Shown piece after piece: positions 41,323 through 50,394 of a stretch of DNA of 64,000 nt. Source of the DNA: Motiliproteus sp965230735 (GTDB lineage: Bacteria; Pseudomonadota; Gammaproteobacteria; Pseudomonadales; Balneatricaceae). Numbering within the stretch: position 1 is the stretch's first letter; each line of letters begins with the position of its first letter. Below the pieces are notes generated by a model that was not told where the DNA came from, did not search any database, and saw nothing but the letters and a program-made list of their open reading frames with translations. The position numbers and the translations under genes are program-made. The stretch spans positions 2,232,001 through 2,296,000 of the forward strand of contig NZ_OZ246016.1 of the NCBI RefSeq assembly GCF_965230735.1. The letters run 5' to 3'.

Positions 41323-42759
41323 GTGAGTCAAGAGCAAGTTTTCGCCGATTGGAAAGAGCGTGAGGCCGTTGCAGAATCGATGATCCCGGTTGTCGGTCGC
41401 CTGTACCGTGACCGTGAAGTTCAGTCTTCTATCTACGGTAAGATCATTGTTAACCGTTCTGTGATCAACATCCTGAAAGCCCATAAATATGTGCGTCAGG
41501 TTGAAGGCGAAGAGCTGTCCGTACACGACACCTTCCCGATCCTGCAGGCGATGGACAACATGGATCTGGGCCGTGCCCATATCGATATCGGCAAACTGGC
41601 GGTCAAATATCGCAAGGAAGGCAATGGTCAGTCGATCGAAGCATTCCTGAATCAGGAGCTGTCCGGTGCGCTGTCCAACGGTGACGAAGCTCAACCGACC
41701 GATGTGGTTCTGTACGGTTTCGGTCGTATCGGCCGTCTGCTGGCCCGTCTGCTGATCGACAAGACCGGCGGTGGTCACAGCTTGCGTCTGCGCGCCATTG
41801 TGGTTCGCGGTCAGGGTGGCGATCTGGAGAAGCGTGCCAACCTGCTGCGTCGTGACTCCGTGCACGGTTCCTTCCTGGGTACCGTCAGCGTTGATGAAGA
41901 GAACAACACCATCACCGCCAACGGCAACGTGATCAAGGTGATCTACGCCGATGCGCCGGACACCATCGATTACACCGCTTACGGCATCAGCAACGCCGTT
42001 ATCATCGACAACACCGGTAAGTGGCGTGACCACGACGGTCTGTCTTTGCACCTGCGTGCTACCGGCGCTTCACGGGTTATCCTGACTGCTCCGGGTAAAG
42101 GCGTTAAGAACATCGTCATGGGTGTTAACAACGGCGATATCGAAGCCGAAGATACCATCCTGTCCGCGGCGTCCTGTACCACCAACGCGATCACGCCGGT
42201 ACTGAAAGCGGTTCACGACAAGTTCGGTGTTAAGAACGGTCATGTTGAAACCGTTCATGCTTACACCAATGACCAGAATCTGATCGACAACTACCACAAA
42301 GGTGATCGTCGTGGTCGTTCAGCGGCGCTGAACATGGTTCTGACCGAAACCGGTGCAGCGAAGGCGGTTTCCAAGGCGATGCCTGAGATGGAAGGCAAGC
42401 TGACCGGTAACGCGATCCGGGTTCCGACCCCGAACGTTTCCATGGCGATCCTGAACCTGAACCTGGAAAATGCCACCAACGTGGAAGAGCTGAACGACTT
42501 CCTGCGTGACACGGCGCTGCACTCCGGCCTGCAGAAACAGGTTGATTACAGCAACTCACCCGAAGCGGTATCCACCGACTTTGTTGGTTCCCGTGCTGCC
42601 GGTGTGGTTGATGGTCTGGCGACTATCGTTAGCGGTGAAGGCGACTCCTGCGTACTGTACGTTTGGTACGACAATGAGTTCGGCTACAGCTGTCAGGTTG
42701 TTCGTCTGCTTCAGCAGATGACCAAGTCAGCACTGCCTGCCTACCCGATCGAAGGTTAA
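41323..42759 (+). CDS. gap: Glyceraldehyde-3-phosphate dehydrogenase, long form
   Basis: NAD(P)-dependent GAPDH, 478 residues. It differs from the ordinary ~335-residue enzyme by an N-terminal extension of about 125 residues (DWKEREAVAESMIPVVGRLY, SVINILKAHKYVRQVEG, VHDTFPILQAMDNMDLGRAH). The Rossmann start is VLYGFGRIGRLLARLL (about 130), the catalytic Cys is in SAASCTTNAITPVL (about 285), the His in VHAYTNDQNLIDNYH, and YDNEFGYSCQVVRL closes the fold. Long GAPDH of this kind is known from Pseudomonas and Vibrio and is often placed beside nqr. GTG start. Strong terminator follows. Confidence 0.94.
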   Translation: MSQEQVFADWKEREAVAESMIPVVGRLYRDREVQSSIYGKIIVNRSVINILKAHKYVRQVEGEELSVHDTFPILQAMDNMDLGRAHIDIGKLAVKYRKEGNGQSIEAFLNQELSGALSNGDEAQPTDVVLYGFGRIGRLLARLLIDKTGGGHSLRLRAIVVRGQGGDLEKRANLLRRDSVHGSFLGTVSVDEENNTITANGNVIKVIYADAPDTIDYTAYGISNAVIIDNTGKWRDHDGLSLHLRATGASRVILTAPGKGVKNIVMGVNNGDIEAEDTILSAASCTTNAITPVLKAVHDKFGVKNGHVETVHAYTNDQNLIDNYHKGDRRGRSAALNMVLTETGAAKAVSKAMPEMEGKLTGNAIRVPTPNVSMAILNLNLENATNVEELNDFLRDTALHSGLQKQVDYSNSPEAVSTDFVGSRAAGVVDGLATIVSGEGDSCVLYVWYDNEFGYSCQVVRLLQQMTKSALPAYPIEG

Positions 42760-42773
42760 GTTCTTCGAGTTCT

Positions 42774-42800
42774 AAAAAACCGCCTCCGGGCGGTTTTTTT
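42774..42800 (+). terminator. Rho-independent terminator of gap
   Basis: AAAAAACCGCC, loop TCCG, GGCGGTTTTTT with T-run. Symmetric A and T flanks make it usable on both strands. Confidence 0.92.
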
Positions 42801-43115
42801 GTGCCTGAAAATCGGTATTGGTGGTTTTTTGATCGAAGATGTTCGGGTTGTTGACTGGTGGAAAATTCGGCTTTTTCTGATCAATGGGGTGCGATTTATC
42901 AGCAATTGACAGGATTAAGCAAACTGATGACCAAAAAGGCTTTGTTTCGGCTCAGCTTACCCTTTTGGCGAGTGGTAATTCAGAGGGTGGGTCTTTATAA
43001 TTACGCGGTTTTTTAGATGGGTCTCTGGGCGCGGAGAACAAACTCCCAAAGAAGGAGTGTTTGTCCGAGTCTGTGGTTGGGACCTGAAATATCAAGTTTA
43101 GATTGGGTGAGGCGC
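42801..43115 (+). promoter_or_regulatory. Upstream and leader region of the nqr operon
   Basis: A consensus TATAAT (42996-43001) is the probable -10 box, about 115 nt before nqrA; no good -35 is seen. Before it, CCAAAAAGG and CCCTTTTGG (42932-42969) form an imperfect inverted repeat. In the leader, ACAAACTCC and GGAGTGTTTGT (43037-43066) can pair as a hairpin with a 2-nt bulge. These are the only ordered elements I can see in the 356-nt gap after gap. Confidence 0.4.
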
Positions 43116-44444
43116 ATGATCAGGATCACTAAGGGTCTGGATCTACCTATTGCCGGAGCTCCGCGACAAGCCATCGAAGATGGTGCGCAGGTAAGCTCGG
43201 TTGCCGTCATCGGATTTGATTATGTTGGCATGAAGCCGACTATGTCAGTCCGGGTTGGCGACCAAGTGAAGCTCGGCCAGGTGATTTTTTCCGATAAAAA
43301 AACACCCGGTGTCAAATACACCGCCCCCGCCAGCGGGGTCGTGTCTGCGATCAACCGTGGTGAAAAGCGTGCTCTACAGTCTGTCGTTATCGATGTTCAA
43401 GGTGACGAAGCTGTTGAGTTTGCCAAGTACGATGCCGCGCAGGTAACGCGCGAGCAGGTCGTTGAAAACCTCGTAGAGTCCGGCCTTTGGACTGCGCTGC
43501 GGACCCGTCCGTACAGTAAGGTTCCTGCGCCTGAAAGCACCCCGAACTCCATTTTCATTACTGCCATCGACACTAACCCGTTGAGCGCCGATCCGGCCGT
43601 GGTTATTGCCGAGCAGAAAGAAGCGTTCTTGGCGGGTCAGCAGATCCTGTCCAAGCTGGTTCAGGGCAAACTGTTCCTGTGCAAAGCAGAAGGTGCCGAT
43701 ATCCCGGCTGCTGCTGAGTCCACCGTGCAGGAATTCAGTGGTAAGCACCCGGCAGGTAACGCCGGTACCCACATCCACTTCCTGGATCCGGTCAGCGCAC
43801 AGAAAACCGTCTGGAGCATCAGCTACCAGGACGTGATTGCTGTCGGCAAGCTGTTCGAAACCGGCAAGCTGTGGACCGAGCGTGTTATCGCGCTGGGTGG
43901 TCCTCAGGTGCCTGAGCCCATCCTGCTGCGTACCCGTGTGGGTGCCAACACCGATGAGCTGGTTTCCGGCCGCGTCAAAAACGCCGACAACCGTGTTATC
44001 TCCGGTTCGATCTTCAACGGTCGTACCGCCGAAGGTCCGTTCGCCTACCTGGGTCGCTACAACACCCAGATCAGCGTGCTGCTCGAAGGTCGTTCACGCG
44101 ACTTTATGGGCTGGGTTGCGCCGGGTGCCGAGAAGCACTCCATGCTGAACATCGTGACCGGTAAATTCAAAGCCAACAAACTGTTCAACTTCACTACCAC
44201 CACCAACGGTTCCGAGCGGGCCATGGTACCGGTAGGTCAGTTTGAAGAGCTGATGCCGATGGATATCCTGCCGACCCAGCTGCTGCGTGCACTGGTTGTT
44301 GGGGATATGGATTCAGCTATCGCGCTGGGCGCGTTGGAACTGGACGAAGAAGACTTGGCACTGTGCACCTACGCGTGTGCAGGCAAGTACGAGTACGGTC
44401 CGATCCTTCGCGATAACCTGACGCGTATCGAGAAAGAGGGCTAA
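43116..44444 (+). CDS. nqrA: Na+-translocating NADH:quinone reductase subunit A
   Basis: Peripheral cytoplasmic subunit associated with quinone binding. The start at MIRITKGLDLPIAGAPRQAI is fixed by family comparison and by TGAGG upstream; an upstream frame from 43017 is not part of the protein. Marks: VKYTAPASGVVSAINRGEKR, LWTALRTRPYSKVPAPES, FITAIDTNPLSADPAVVIAE, GKHPAGNAGTHIHFLDPVS, EEDLALCTYACAGKYEYGPI. 442 residues. First gene of nqrABCDEF. Confidence 0.96.
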   Translation: MIRITKGLDLPIAGAPRQAIEDGAQVSSVAVIGFDYVGMKPTMSVRVGDQVKLGQVIFSDKKTPGVKYTAPASGVVSAINRGEKRALQSVVIDVQGDEAVEFAKYDAAQVTREQVVENLVESGLWTALRTRPYSKVPAPESTPNSIFITAIDTNPLSADPAVVIAEQKEAFLAGQQILSKLVQGKLFLCKAEGADIPAAAESTVQEFSGKHPAGNAGTHIHFLDPVSAQKTVWSISYQDVIAVGKLFETGKLWTERVIALGGPQVPEPILLRTRVGANTDELVSGRVKNADNRVISGSIFNGRTAEGPFAYLGRYNTQISVLLEGRSRDFMGWVAPGAEKHSMLNIVTGKFKANKLFNFTTTTNGSERAMVPVGQFEELMPMDILPTQLLRALVVGDMDSAIALGALELDEEDLALCTYACAGKYEYGPILRDNLTRIEKEG

Positions 44445-44447
44445 TCC

Positions 44448-45653
44448 GTGAGCATCAGAAATATTCTCGACAAAATGGAGCCGCACTTCCATAAAGGCGG
44501 CAAGTACGAAAACTGGTACGCCCTGTATGAAGCGGCCGATACCATTTTCTACACCCCGGGTCAGGTAACCAAGTCCGCCTCTCACGTGCGCGACATGGTC
44601 GACCTGAAGCGGATGATGATCCTGGTTTGGATGTGCACCTTCCCGGCTGTTTTTGCCGGTGCTTACTTCCTGGGCCTGCAAGCCAACACGGCAATCGCCG
44701 AGCACGGTCTGCAGATGGAAGGCTGGCGTGGTGCCCTGATCGGTGCTCTGGCTGGTAACAGCCCGGACAGCGTTTGGGACAACTTTATCTACGGCTTCGT
44801 CTACTGGCTGCCGATCTACATCACCACCTTTATCGTGGGCGGCTTCTGGGAAGTCCTGTTCGCGATGAAGCGTGGCCACGAAGTTAACGAAGGTTTCTTT
44901 GTTACCTCCATTCTGTTCTCGCTGATCCTGCCGCCGACTATCCCGCTGTGGGAAGTGGCACTGGGTATCAGCTTCGGTGTGGTTATCGGTAAGGAAGTCT
45001 TCGGCGGTACTGGTAAGAACTTCCTTAACCCGGCACTGACCGGTCGTGCGTTCCTGTTCTTCGCCTACCCGGCGCAGATGTCGGGTGACGCGGTCTGGAC
45101 CGCCGTTGACGGTTTTGCCGGTGCGACTCCGCTGGGCCTGGCGGCCGAAGGCGGTGTTCAGAACATCCTGGCCAACAACATCACCTGGGCCGATGCCTTT
45201 ATCGGTAACATCCAGGGTTCTGTCGGTGAGGTTAGCACCCTGGCTATCCTGATCGGTGGTTGCGCACTGATGTTCTTCAAGATCGCTGCCTGGCGTATCG
45301 TTGCCGGTGTTCTGATCGGTATGATCGGCACCTCGCTGCTGTTCAACCTGATCGGCTCCGACACCAACCCGATGTTCAGCCTGCCATTCTGGTGGCACCT
45401 GGTCCTGGGTGGTTTTGCCTTCGGCATGATGTTCATGGCGACCGATCCGGTTTCTGCTTCCATGACCAATACCGGTAAGTTGTACTTCGGTGCGCTGATC
45501 GGCTTCATGGTTGTTCTGATCCGTGTGGTCAACCCGGCCTTCCCGGAAGGCATGATGCTGGCAATCCTGTTTGCCAACCTGTTTGCACCGCTGATCGACT
45601 ACTTCGTGGTGCAGGCCAACATCAAGCGGAGGATGCTACGCAATGTCAGCTAA
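44448..45653 (+). CDS. nqrB: Na+-translocating NADH:quinone reductase subunit B
   Basis: Membrane subunit with covalently bound FMN and the Na+ path, 401 residues, GTG start 3 nt after nqrA. The FMN attachment Thr is in VDGFAGATPLGLAAEGG (about residue 228). Also GKEVFGGTGKNFLNPALTGR and MATDPVSASMTNTGKLYFGA. Overlaps nqrC by 11 nt. ApbE encoded downstream attaches the FMN. Confidence 0.96.
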   Translation: MSIRNILDKMEPHFHKGGKYENWYALYEAADTIFYTPGQVTKSASHVRDMVDLKRMMILVWMCTFPAVFAGAYFLGLQANTAIAEHGLQMEGWRGALIGALAGNSPDSVWDNFIYGFVYWLPIYITTFIVGGFWEVLFAMKRGHEVNEGFFVTSILFSLILPPTIPLWEVALGISFGVVIGKEVFGGTGKNFLNPALTGRAFLFFAYPAQMSGDAVWTAVDGFAGATPLGLAAEGGVQNILANNITWADAFIGNIQGSVGEVSTLAILIGGCALMFFKIAAWRIVAGVLIGMIGTSLLFNLIGSDTNPMFSLPFWWHLVLGGFAFGMMFMATDPVSASMTNTGKLYFGALIGFMVVLIRVVNPAFPEGMMLAILFANLFAPLIDYFVVQANIKRRMLRNVS

Positions 45654-46428
45654 TAACGACACTATCAAGAAGACGCTGATCGTTACGGTCTCACTGTGTG
45701 TAGTCTGCGCAGTGTTCGTATCGGCAGCGGCGGTTGGCCTCAAGCCTATGCAAGAAGCCAACAAGGTGCTGGACAAGCAAACCAACATTCTTGCGGCAGC
45801 CAACATCGATACCGAAGGTAAAGATGTGTTTGCGCTGTTCGACGAGAGCATCGAAGCACGGGTACTGGACCTAGAGACCAACACCTGGGCCGATGACATT
45901 GATCCGGCGTCTTACGACGAATTGAAAGCAGCCAAAGATCCGAAACAAGCGGTCAAACTGAGCGCTGAGCAGGATCTGGCCGGCATTCGCCAACACGCCC
46001 GTTACAAGACCCTGTACATGGTCAAGAACGGCGACAAGATCGAGAAGCTGATCCTGCCGGTACACGGTAAGGGTCTGTGGTCAACCATGTACGGTTTCAT
46101 GGCACTGGAAGGTGACCTGAACACGGTTGTTGGTATGACCTTCTTCGCTCACGGCGAAACTCCCGGTCTGGGCGGTGAAGTCGATAACCCGAGCTGGAAA
46201 GCTCAGTGGCCCGGCAAGAAGATCTATGCCGATGGCAACTTCGACAGCGCTGCGGTTGCTCTGATCAAGGGTAAGGTGGATACCTCCGCTGCAGGTTCGG
46301 AATACCAGATCGATGGTCTGGCCGGTGCGACCCTGACCTCCAATGGTGTAACCAATCTGTTCAAGTTCTGGTTGAGCGAGAACGGTTATGCTCCCTTCCT
46401 GGCTAAGCTGCGCGCGGGTGAGGTGTAA
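45643..46428 (+). CDS. nqrC: Na+-translocating NADH:quinone reductase subunit C
   Basis: Membrane-anchored periplasmic subunit with the second covalent FMN, 261 residues. One N-terminal helix (KKTLIVTVSLCVVCAVFVSA), then the FMN-binding domain with GKGLWSTMYGFMAL, HGETPGLGGEVDN and the attachment motif GLAGATLTSNGVTNL (about residue 228). Two nucleotides separate it from nqrD. Confidence 0.96.
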   Translation: MSANNDTIKKTLIVTVSLCVVCAVFVSAAAVGLKPMQEANKVLDKQTNILAAANIDTEGKDVFALFDESIEARVLDLETNTWADDIDPASYDELKAAKDPKQAVKLSAEQDLAGIRQHARYKTLYMVKNGDKIEKLILPVHGKGLWSTMYGFMALEGDLNTVVGMTFFAHGETPGLGGEVDNPSWKAQWPGKKIYADGNFDSAAVALIKGKVDTSAAGSEYQIDGLAGATLTSNGVTNLFKFWLSENGYAPFLAKLRAGEV

Positions 46429-46430
46429 TC

Positions 46431-47084
46431 ATGGCTAAACAAACAGCTAAAGAAGTACTGACAACTCCAGTCTTGGAGAACAACCCGATCGCACTGCAGA
46501 TCCTCGGTATCTGTTCGGCACTGGCTGTAACCAGCTCGCTGAATGTTGCGTTCGTCATGAGCTTGGCGGTAATCGCGGTTTGTGCGTTTTCGAACCTGTT
46601 CGTCTCGCTGATCCGTGGCCATATTCCGAACAACATTCGGATCATCGTACAGATGACCATCATTGCCTCGCTGGTAATCGTGGTTGACCAGGTGCTGAAG
46701 GCCTTTGCCTACGAGCTGTCCAAGCAGCTGTCGGTATTCGTTGGTCTGATCATCACCAACTGTATCGTTATGGGACGTGCCGAAGCCTTCGCGATGAAGA
46801 ATTCGCCCGGCATCAGCTTCTTGGACGGTATCGGTAACGGTCTGGGTTATGGTGCGGTTCTGATGTTCGTCGGCTTTATCCGTGAACTGTTTGGCTCCGG
46901 CTCCCTGTTTGGCATCGAGATCTTCTCGCTGGTCAATAACGGTGGCTGGTACGTGGCTAACGGCCTGATGCTGTTGCCGCCGTCTGCCTTCTTCGTGATC
47001 GGTCTGATGATCTGGGGTCTGCGCGCTTGGAAGAGCAACCAAGTGGAAGCAGCTGACTTCACCATCGCGCCGAATACCAAGTAA
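46431..47084 (+). CDS. nqrD: Na+-translocating NADH:quinone reductase subunit D
   Basis: Six-helix integral subunit, 217 residues, pairs with NqrE around a membrane iron centre. Contains PVLENNPIALQILGICSALA, RIIVQMTIIASLVIVVDQVL, and the conserved VGLIITNCIVMGRAEAFAMK with the ligand Cys. Confidence 0.96.
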   Translation: MAKQTAKEVLTTPVLENNPIALQILGICSALAVTSSLNVAFVMSLAVIAVCAFSNLFVSLIRGHIPNNIRIIVQMTIIASLVIVVDQVLKAFAYELSKQLSVFVGLIITNCIVMGRAEAFAMKNSPGISFLDGIGNGLGYGAVLMFVGFIRELFGSGSLFGIEIFSLVNNGGWYVANGLMLLPPSAFFVIGLMIWGLRAWKSNQVEAADFTIAPNTK

Positions 47085-47099
47085 CAGGAGAAGAGAGAC

Positions 47100-47708
47100 A
47101 TGGAACATTATATTAGCCTGTTCGTTAAATCGATCTTCATCGAGAACATGGCGCTCTCCTTCTTCCTGGGGATGTGTACCTTTATCGCCATCTCCAAGAA
47201 GGTGCAGACTGCCATCGGTCTGGGTGTTGCCGTTATCGTGGTACTGGGTATCACCGTTCCGGTTAACAACCTGATCTACACCTACCTGCTTGCTGACGGT
47301 GCCCTGGCTTGGGCCGGTCTGCCGAATGTTGATCTGAGCTTCCTGGGCCTGATCTCCTACATCGGCGTAATCGCAGCGATGGTTCAGATCCTTGAAATGA
47401 CCTTGGATAAGTACTTCCCGCCCCTCTACAACGCGCTGGGTGTATTCCTGCCGCTGATCACCGTTAACTGCGCCATCATGGCCGGTGCGCTGTTCATGGT
47501 AGAGCGTGACTACAACTTCGGTGAGTCAGTGGTATACGGCATCGGTGCTGGTACCGGTTGGGCGTTCGCGATCACTGCGCTGGCAGGTATCCGTGAAAAG
47601 TTGAAGTACTCAGATGTACCGCACGGCCTGCGTGGTCTGGGCATCACCTTCATCACTGTAGGTCTGATGTCCTTGGGCTTCATGTCCTTCTCAGGGGTAC
47701 AGCTGTAA
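47100..47708 (+). CDS. nqrE: Na+-translocating NADH:quinone reductase subunit E
   Basis: Six-helix partner of NqrD, 202 residues: VKSIFIENMALSFFLGMCTF with the ligand Cys, and VFLPLITVNCAIMAGALFMV with the second. AGGAGAAGAG precedes the ATG. A 51-nt gap, the longest between nqr subunits, follows. Confidence 0.96.
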   Translation: MEHYISLFVKSIFIENMALSFFLGMCTFIAISKKVQTAIGLGVAVIVVLGITVPVNNLIYTYLLADGALAWAGLPNVDLSFLGLISYIGVIAAMVQILEMTLDKYFPPLYNALGVFLPLITVNCAIMAGALFMVERDYNFGESVVYGIGAGTGWAFAITALAGIREKLKYSDVPHGLRGLGITFITVGLMSLGFMSFSGVQL

Positions 47709-47759
47709 GGCTGTACCACTTTGACGACAGAGTGCGAATTTAGAAAAGGTTAAACGAAC

Positions 47760-48986
47760 ATGGAACAAATTATACTCGGTGTAATCATGTTCACGGTCGT
47801 GGTACTGGTGCTGGTAGCGGTGATTCTGTTCGCCCGCTCCAAGCTGGTTTCCAGCGGCGACGTGAAGATCGAGATCAATGGTGATCCCGAAAAAACCATC
47901 CACGCACCGGCGGGCGATAAGCTGCTGGGCACCCTGGCGGGTCAGGGCATCTTCCTGTCCTCTGCCTGTGGTGGTGGTGGTACCTGTGCGCAGTGTAAGT
48001 GTATCGTCGAAGAGGGCGGTGGTGAGATGCTGCCGACCGAAGAAGGTCACTTCACCAAAGGCGAGGCCCGCGAGGGCTGGCGCCTGTCCTGCCAGGTTGC
48101 TGTTAAGCAGGACATGAAGATCGAAGTTGAAGACGACGTCTTCGGCGTTAAGAAGTGGGAGTGCACGGTTGACTCCAACCCGAACGTTGCCACCTTCATC
48201 AAGGAACTGACCCTGCGTCTGCCTGAAGGTGAGAACGTTGACTTCCGCGCCGGTGGTTATGTGCAGCTGGAGTGCCCGCCGCACGTTGCTGCCTACAAAG
48301 ACTTCGACATCGAAGAGGAGTACCACGAGGACTGGGACAAGTTCGACATCTGGCGCTACGTCTCCAAAGTCGACGAAACCGTTATCCGTGCTTACTCCAT
48401 GGCTAACTACCCGGAAGAGAAGGGTGTGGTTAAGTTCAACATCCGTGTTGCGACGCCGCCTCCGGGACGTGACGATCTGCCTCCGGGCAAGATGTCTTCC
48501 TACGTCTTCAGCCTCAAGCCGGGTGACAAGGTTACCGTTTACGGTCCGTTCGGTGAGTTCTTCGCCAAGGATACCGATGCAGAGATGGTATTCGTCGGCG
48601 GTGGTGCCGGTATGGCGCCGATGCGCTCCCATATCTTCGATCAGCTCAAGCGTCTGAACTCAGACCGCAAGATCTCTTACTGGTACGGTGCACGCTCCAT
48701 GCGTGAAGCCTTCTACGGTGAAGAGTTCGACCAGTTGGCCGAAGAGAACGAAAACTTCGAGTGGCACCTGGCCCTGTCCGATCCGCTGCCCGAAGACAAC
48801 TGGGAAGGCTACACCGGCTTCATCCACAATGTTCTGTACGAGAACTATCTGAAGGACCACGAAGCGCCTGAAGATTGTGAATTCTACATGTGTGGACCGC
48901 CGATGATGACCTCTGCGGTTATCAAGATGCTGGAAGATCTGGGCGTTGAGCGCGAAAACATCCTGCTCGACGACTTCGGGGGCTAA
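47760..48986 (+). CDS. nqrF: Na+-translocating NADH:quinone reductase subunit F
   Basis: NADH-oxidising subunit, 408 residues: one N-terminal helix, a 2Fe-2S ferredoxin domain (SACGGGGTCAQCKCIVEEGG, last Cys in RLSCQVAV), an FAD domain (RAYSMANYPEEKGVVKFNIR) and an NADH domain (FVGGGAGMAPMRSHIFDQL, EFYMCGPPMMTSAVIKML). Electron entry for the complex. Confidence 0.97.
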   Translation: MEQIILGVIMFTVVVLVLVAVILFARSKLVSSGDVKIEINGDPEKTIHAPAGDKLLGTLAGQGIFLSSACGGGGTCAQCKCIVEEGGGEMLPTEEGHFTKGEAREGWRLSCQVAVKQDMKIEVEDDVFGVKKWECTVDSNPNVATFIKELTLRLPEGENVDFRAGGYVQLECPPHVAAYKDFDIEEEYHEDWDKFDIWRYVSKVDETVIRAYSMANYPEEKGVVKFNIRVATPPPGRDDLPPGKMSSYVFSLKPGDKVTVYGPFGEFFAKDTDAEMVFVGGGAGMAPMRSHIFDQLKRLNSDRKISYWYGARSMREAFYGEEFDQLAEENENFEWHLALSDPLPEDNWEGYTGFIHNVLYENYLKDHEAPEDCEFYMCGPPMMTSAVIKMLEDLGVERENILLDDFGG

Positions 48987-48998
48987 GTCAGCCTGCGA

Positions 48999-50036
48999 AT
49001 GAAGATGTTCTACATCAGATTCCGGATTGCAGCACTGTTGGCCCTGGCCGCCGTGCTGCTCACCGGCTGCACGGACGGCGACCCTCGGGTCGCCGTTCAT
49101 GCTTTATCGGGGCAGACCATGGGGACCAGCTACCATATCAAGGTGGTTGCAGCCGAGGGGCTCGATAAGGCGAATCTCCAGCAACGACTTCAAGCGGTGC
49201 TGGATCGAATTGAAGCGCGGATGTCGACCTATCGGGAAGACTCCGAGTTAAGCCGGTTTAACCGGTTGCAAGGTCAGGACTGGTTTGACGTGTCTGACGA
49301 GACCGCCGCGGTGGTCAGTCTGGCCCAACAGATCAGCGAACAAAGTCAGGGCGCTTTCGATGCCACCGTTGGTCCTTTGGTCAATCTGTGGGGCTTCGGA
49401 CCCGATCCGAGAATTCATAACGCCCCTGATTCAGCCTTGATCGACGAGCGCATGCAACAGATCGGCTATCAGGCCGTACAGGTACGTCAGCAACCCCCGA
49501 GTTTGAGCAAACAGCAACCCCGTAGCCTGGACCTGTCGGCGATCGCCAAGGGTTATGCGGTGGATCAGCTGGCCGAACTGCTGGCGAACGACTTCGACGG
49601 TTTTATGGTCGAAGTGGGTGGGGAGCTTAGGCTGCACGGGACTAAGCCGGGTGACAAGCCCTGGCGGATCGCGATAGAGCGTCCCGATATCGGCAGCCGA
49701 AAACTACAGCAGGTAATCGAGGTGGGCGACAATGCGATCGCAACGTCAGGGGATTACCGCAATTATTTTGAGCAGGATGGGGTTCGCTTTTCCCATACCA
49801 TCGACCCCAAGACCGGTCGGCCGATCAGCCACCGTCTGGCTTCGGTGACCGTGGTCGACCCCTCCTGTGCCCGCGCCGATGCCTTCGCCACGGCGATGAT
49901 GGTGTTGGGTGATGAAAAAGGTCTGGCTCTGGCAACGGAGCTGGGCCTGAACGTGTTCTTTATCGTCAAGAGCGATGAAGGTTTTGTTGAAAAGCATACC
50001 CCGGGATTCGAGCGCTTTATCAAGTCGCCGAACTGA
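48999..50036 (+). CDS. apbE: FAD:protein FMN transferase ApbE
   Basis: Periplasmic lipoprotein that links FMN to Thr of NqrB and NqrC. Signal and lipobox: ALLALAAVLLTGCTDGDPRV (Cys about 25). Family marks: SGQTMGTSYHIKVV, MSTYREDSELSRFN, VGPLVNLWGFGP, LDLSAIAKGYAVDQLAELL, MVEVGGELRLHGTKPGDKPW, ATSGDYRNYFEQDGVRFSHT and DPKTGRPISHRLASVTVV. Twelve nucleotides after nqrF. Confidence 0.95.
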   Translation: MKMFYIRFRIAALLALAAVLLTGCTDGDPRVAVHALSGQTMGTSYHIKVVAAEGLDKANLQQRLQAVLDRIEARMSTYREDSELSRFNRLQGQDWFDVSDETAAVVSLAQQISEQSQGAFDATVGPLVNLWGFGPDPRIHNAPDSALIDERMQQIGYQAVQVRQQPPSLSKQQPRSLDLSAIAKGYAVDQLAELLANDFDGFMVEVGGELRLHGTKPGDKPWRIAIERPDIGSRKLQQVIEVGDNAIATSGDYRNYFEQDGVRFSHTIDPKTGRPISHRLASVTVVDPSCARADAFATAMMVLGDEKGLALATELGLNVFFIVKSDEGFVEKHTPGFERFIKSPN

Positions 50037-50089
50037 ACCGGGATGCTGAACTAGCCAGGGCCGGCCGTTCAAACAAGAGGTAACAACTG

Positions 50090-50347
50090 ATGGATATGAT
50101 TTGGGTAGCGTTGGTGGTGTTTGTGACGTTTGTCGCGGTTATCGGACTGGCCTCGGTCGGCGTGATGATGGGGCGCAAGCCGATCAAAGGCTCCTGTGGC
50201 GGTGTCGGTGCGGTCCTGGGTGAAAAAGATTACATCTGCCCGGTTTGTGGTGATGATCCGAACAAATGTGAAAAAGAGCAGGAAGCGGAAGCTGCCAAGG
50301 CCGCTGCTGCTGAAGAGCTGGGTTACGAGTTGGCGACAAAAAAATAA
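50090..50347 (+). CDS. nqrM: NqrM, Cys-rich Na+-NQR maturation protein
   Basis: Small (85 residues) membrane-anchored protein required for assembling Na+-NQR, probably by delivering iron to the NqrD/E site. One N-terminal helix (VALVVFVTFVAVIGLASVGV), then four Cys in GSCGGVG and YICPVCGDDPNKCEKEQ. AGAGG precedes the ATG. Placement after apbE is the usual one. Confidence 0.94.
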   Translation: MDMIWVALVVFVTFVAVIGLASVGVMMGRKPIKGSCGGVGAVLGEKDYICPVCGDDPNKCEKEQEAEAAKAAAAEELGYELATKK

Positions 50348-50394
50348 ATAACCGTTCAGCGTGGCGCTGACTTCGGTGACAGAAGGGGATATTC

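Noticed and set aside
44313..45398. 361-codon open frame antisense to nqrB
   Set aside because: Mirror of a strongly conserved membrane subunit; low-complexity His/Asp/Gln-rich translation.
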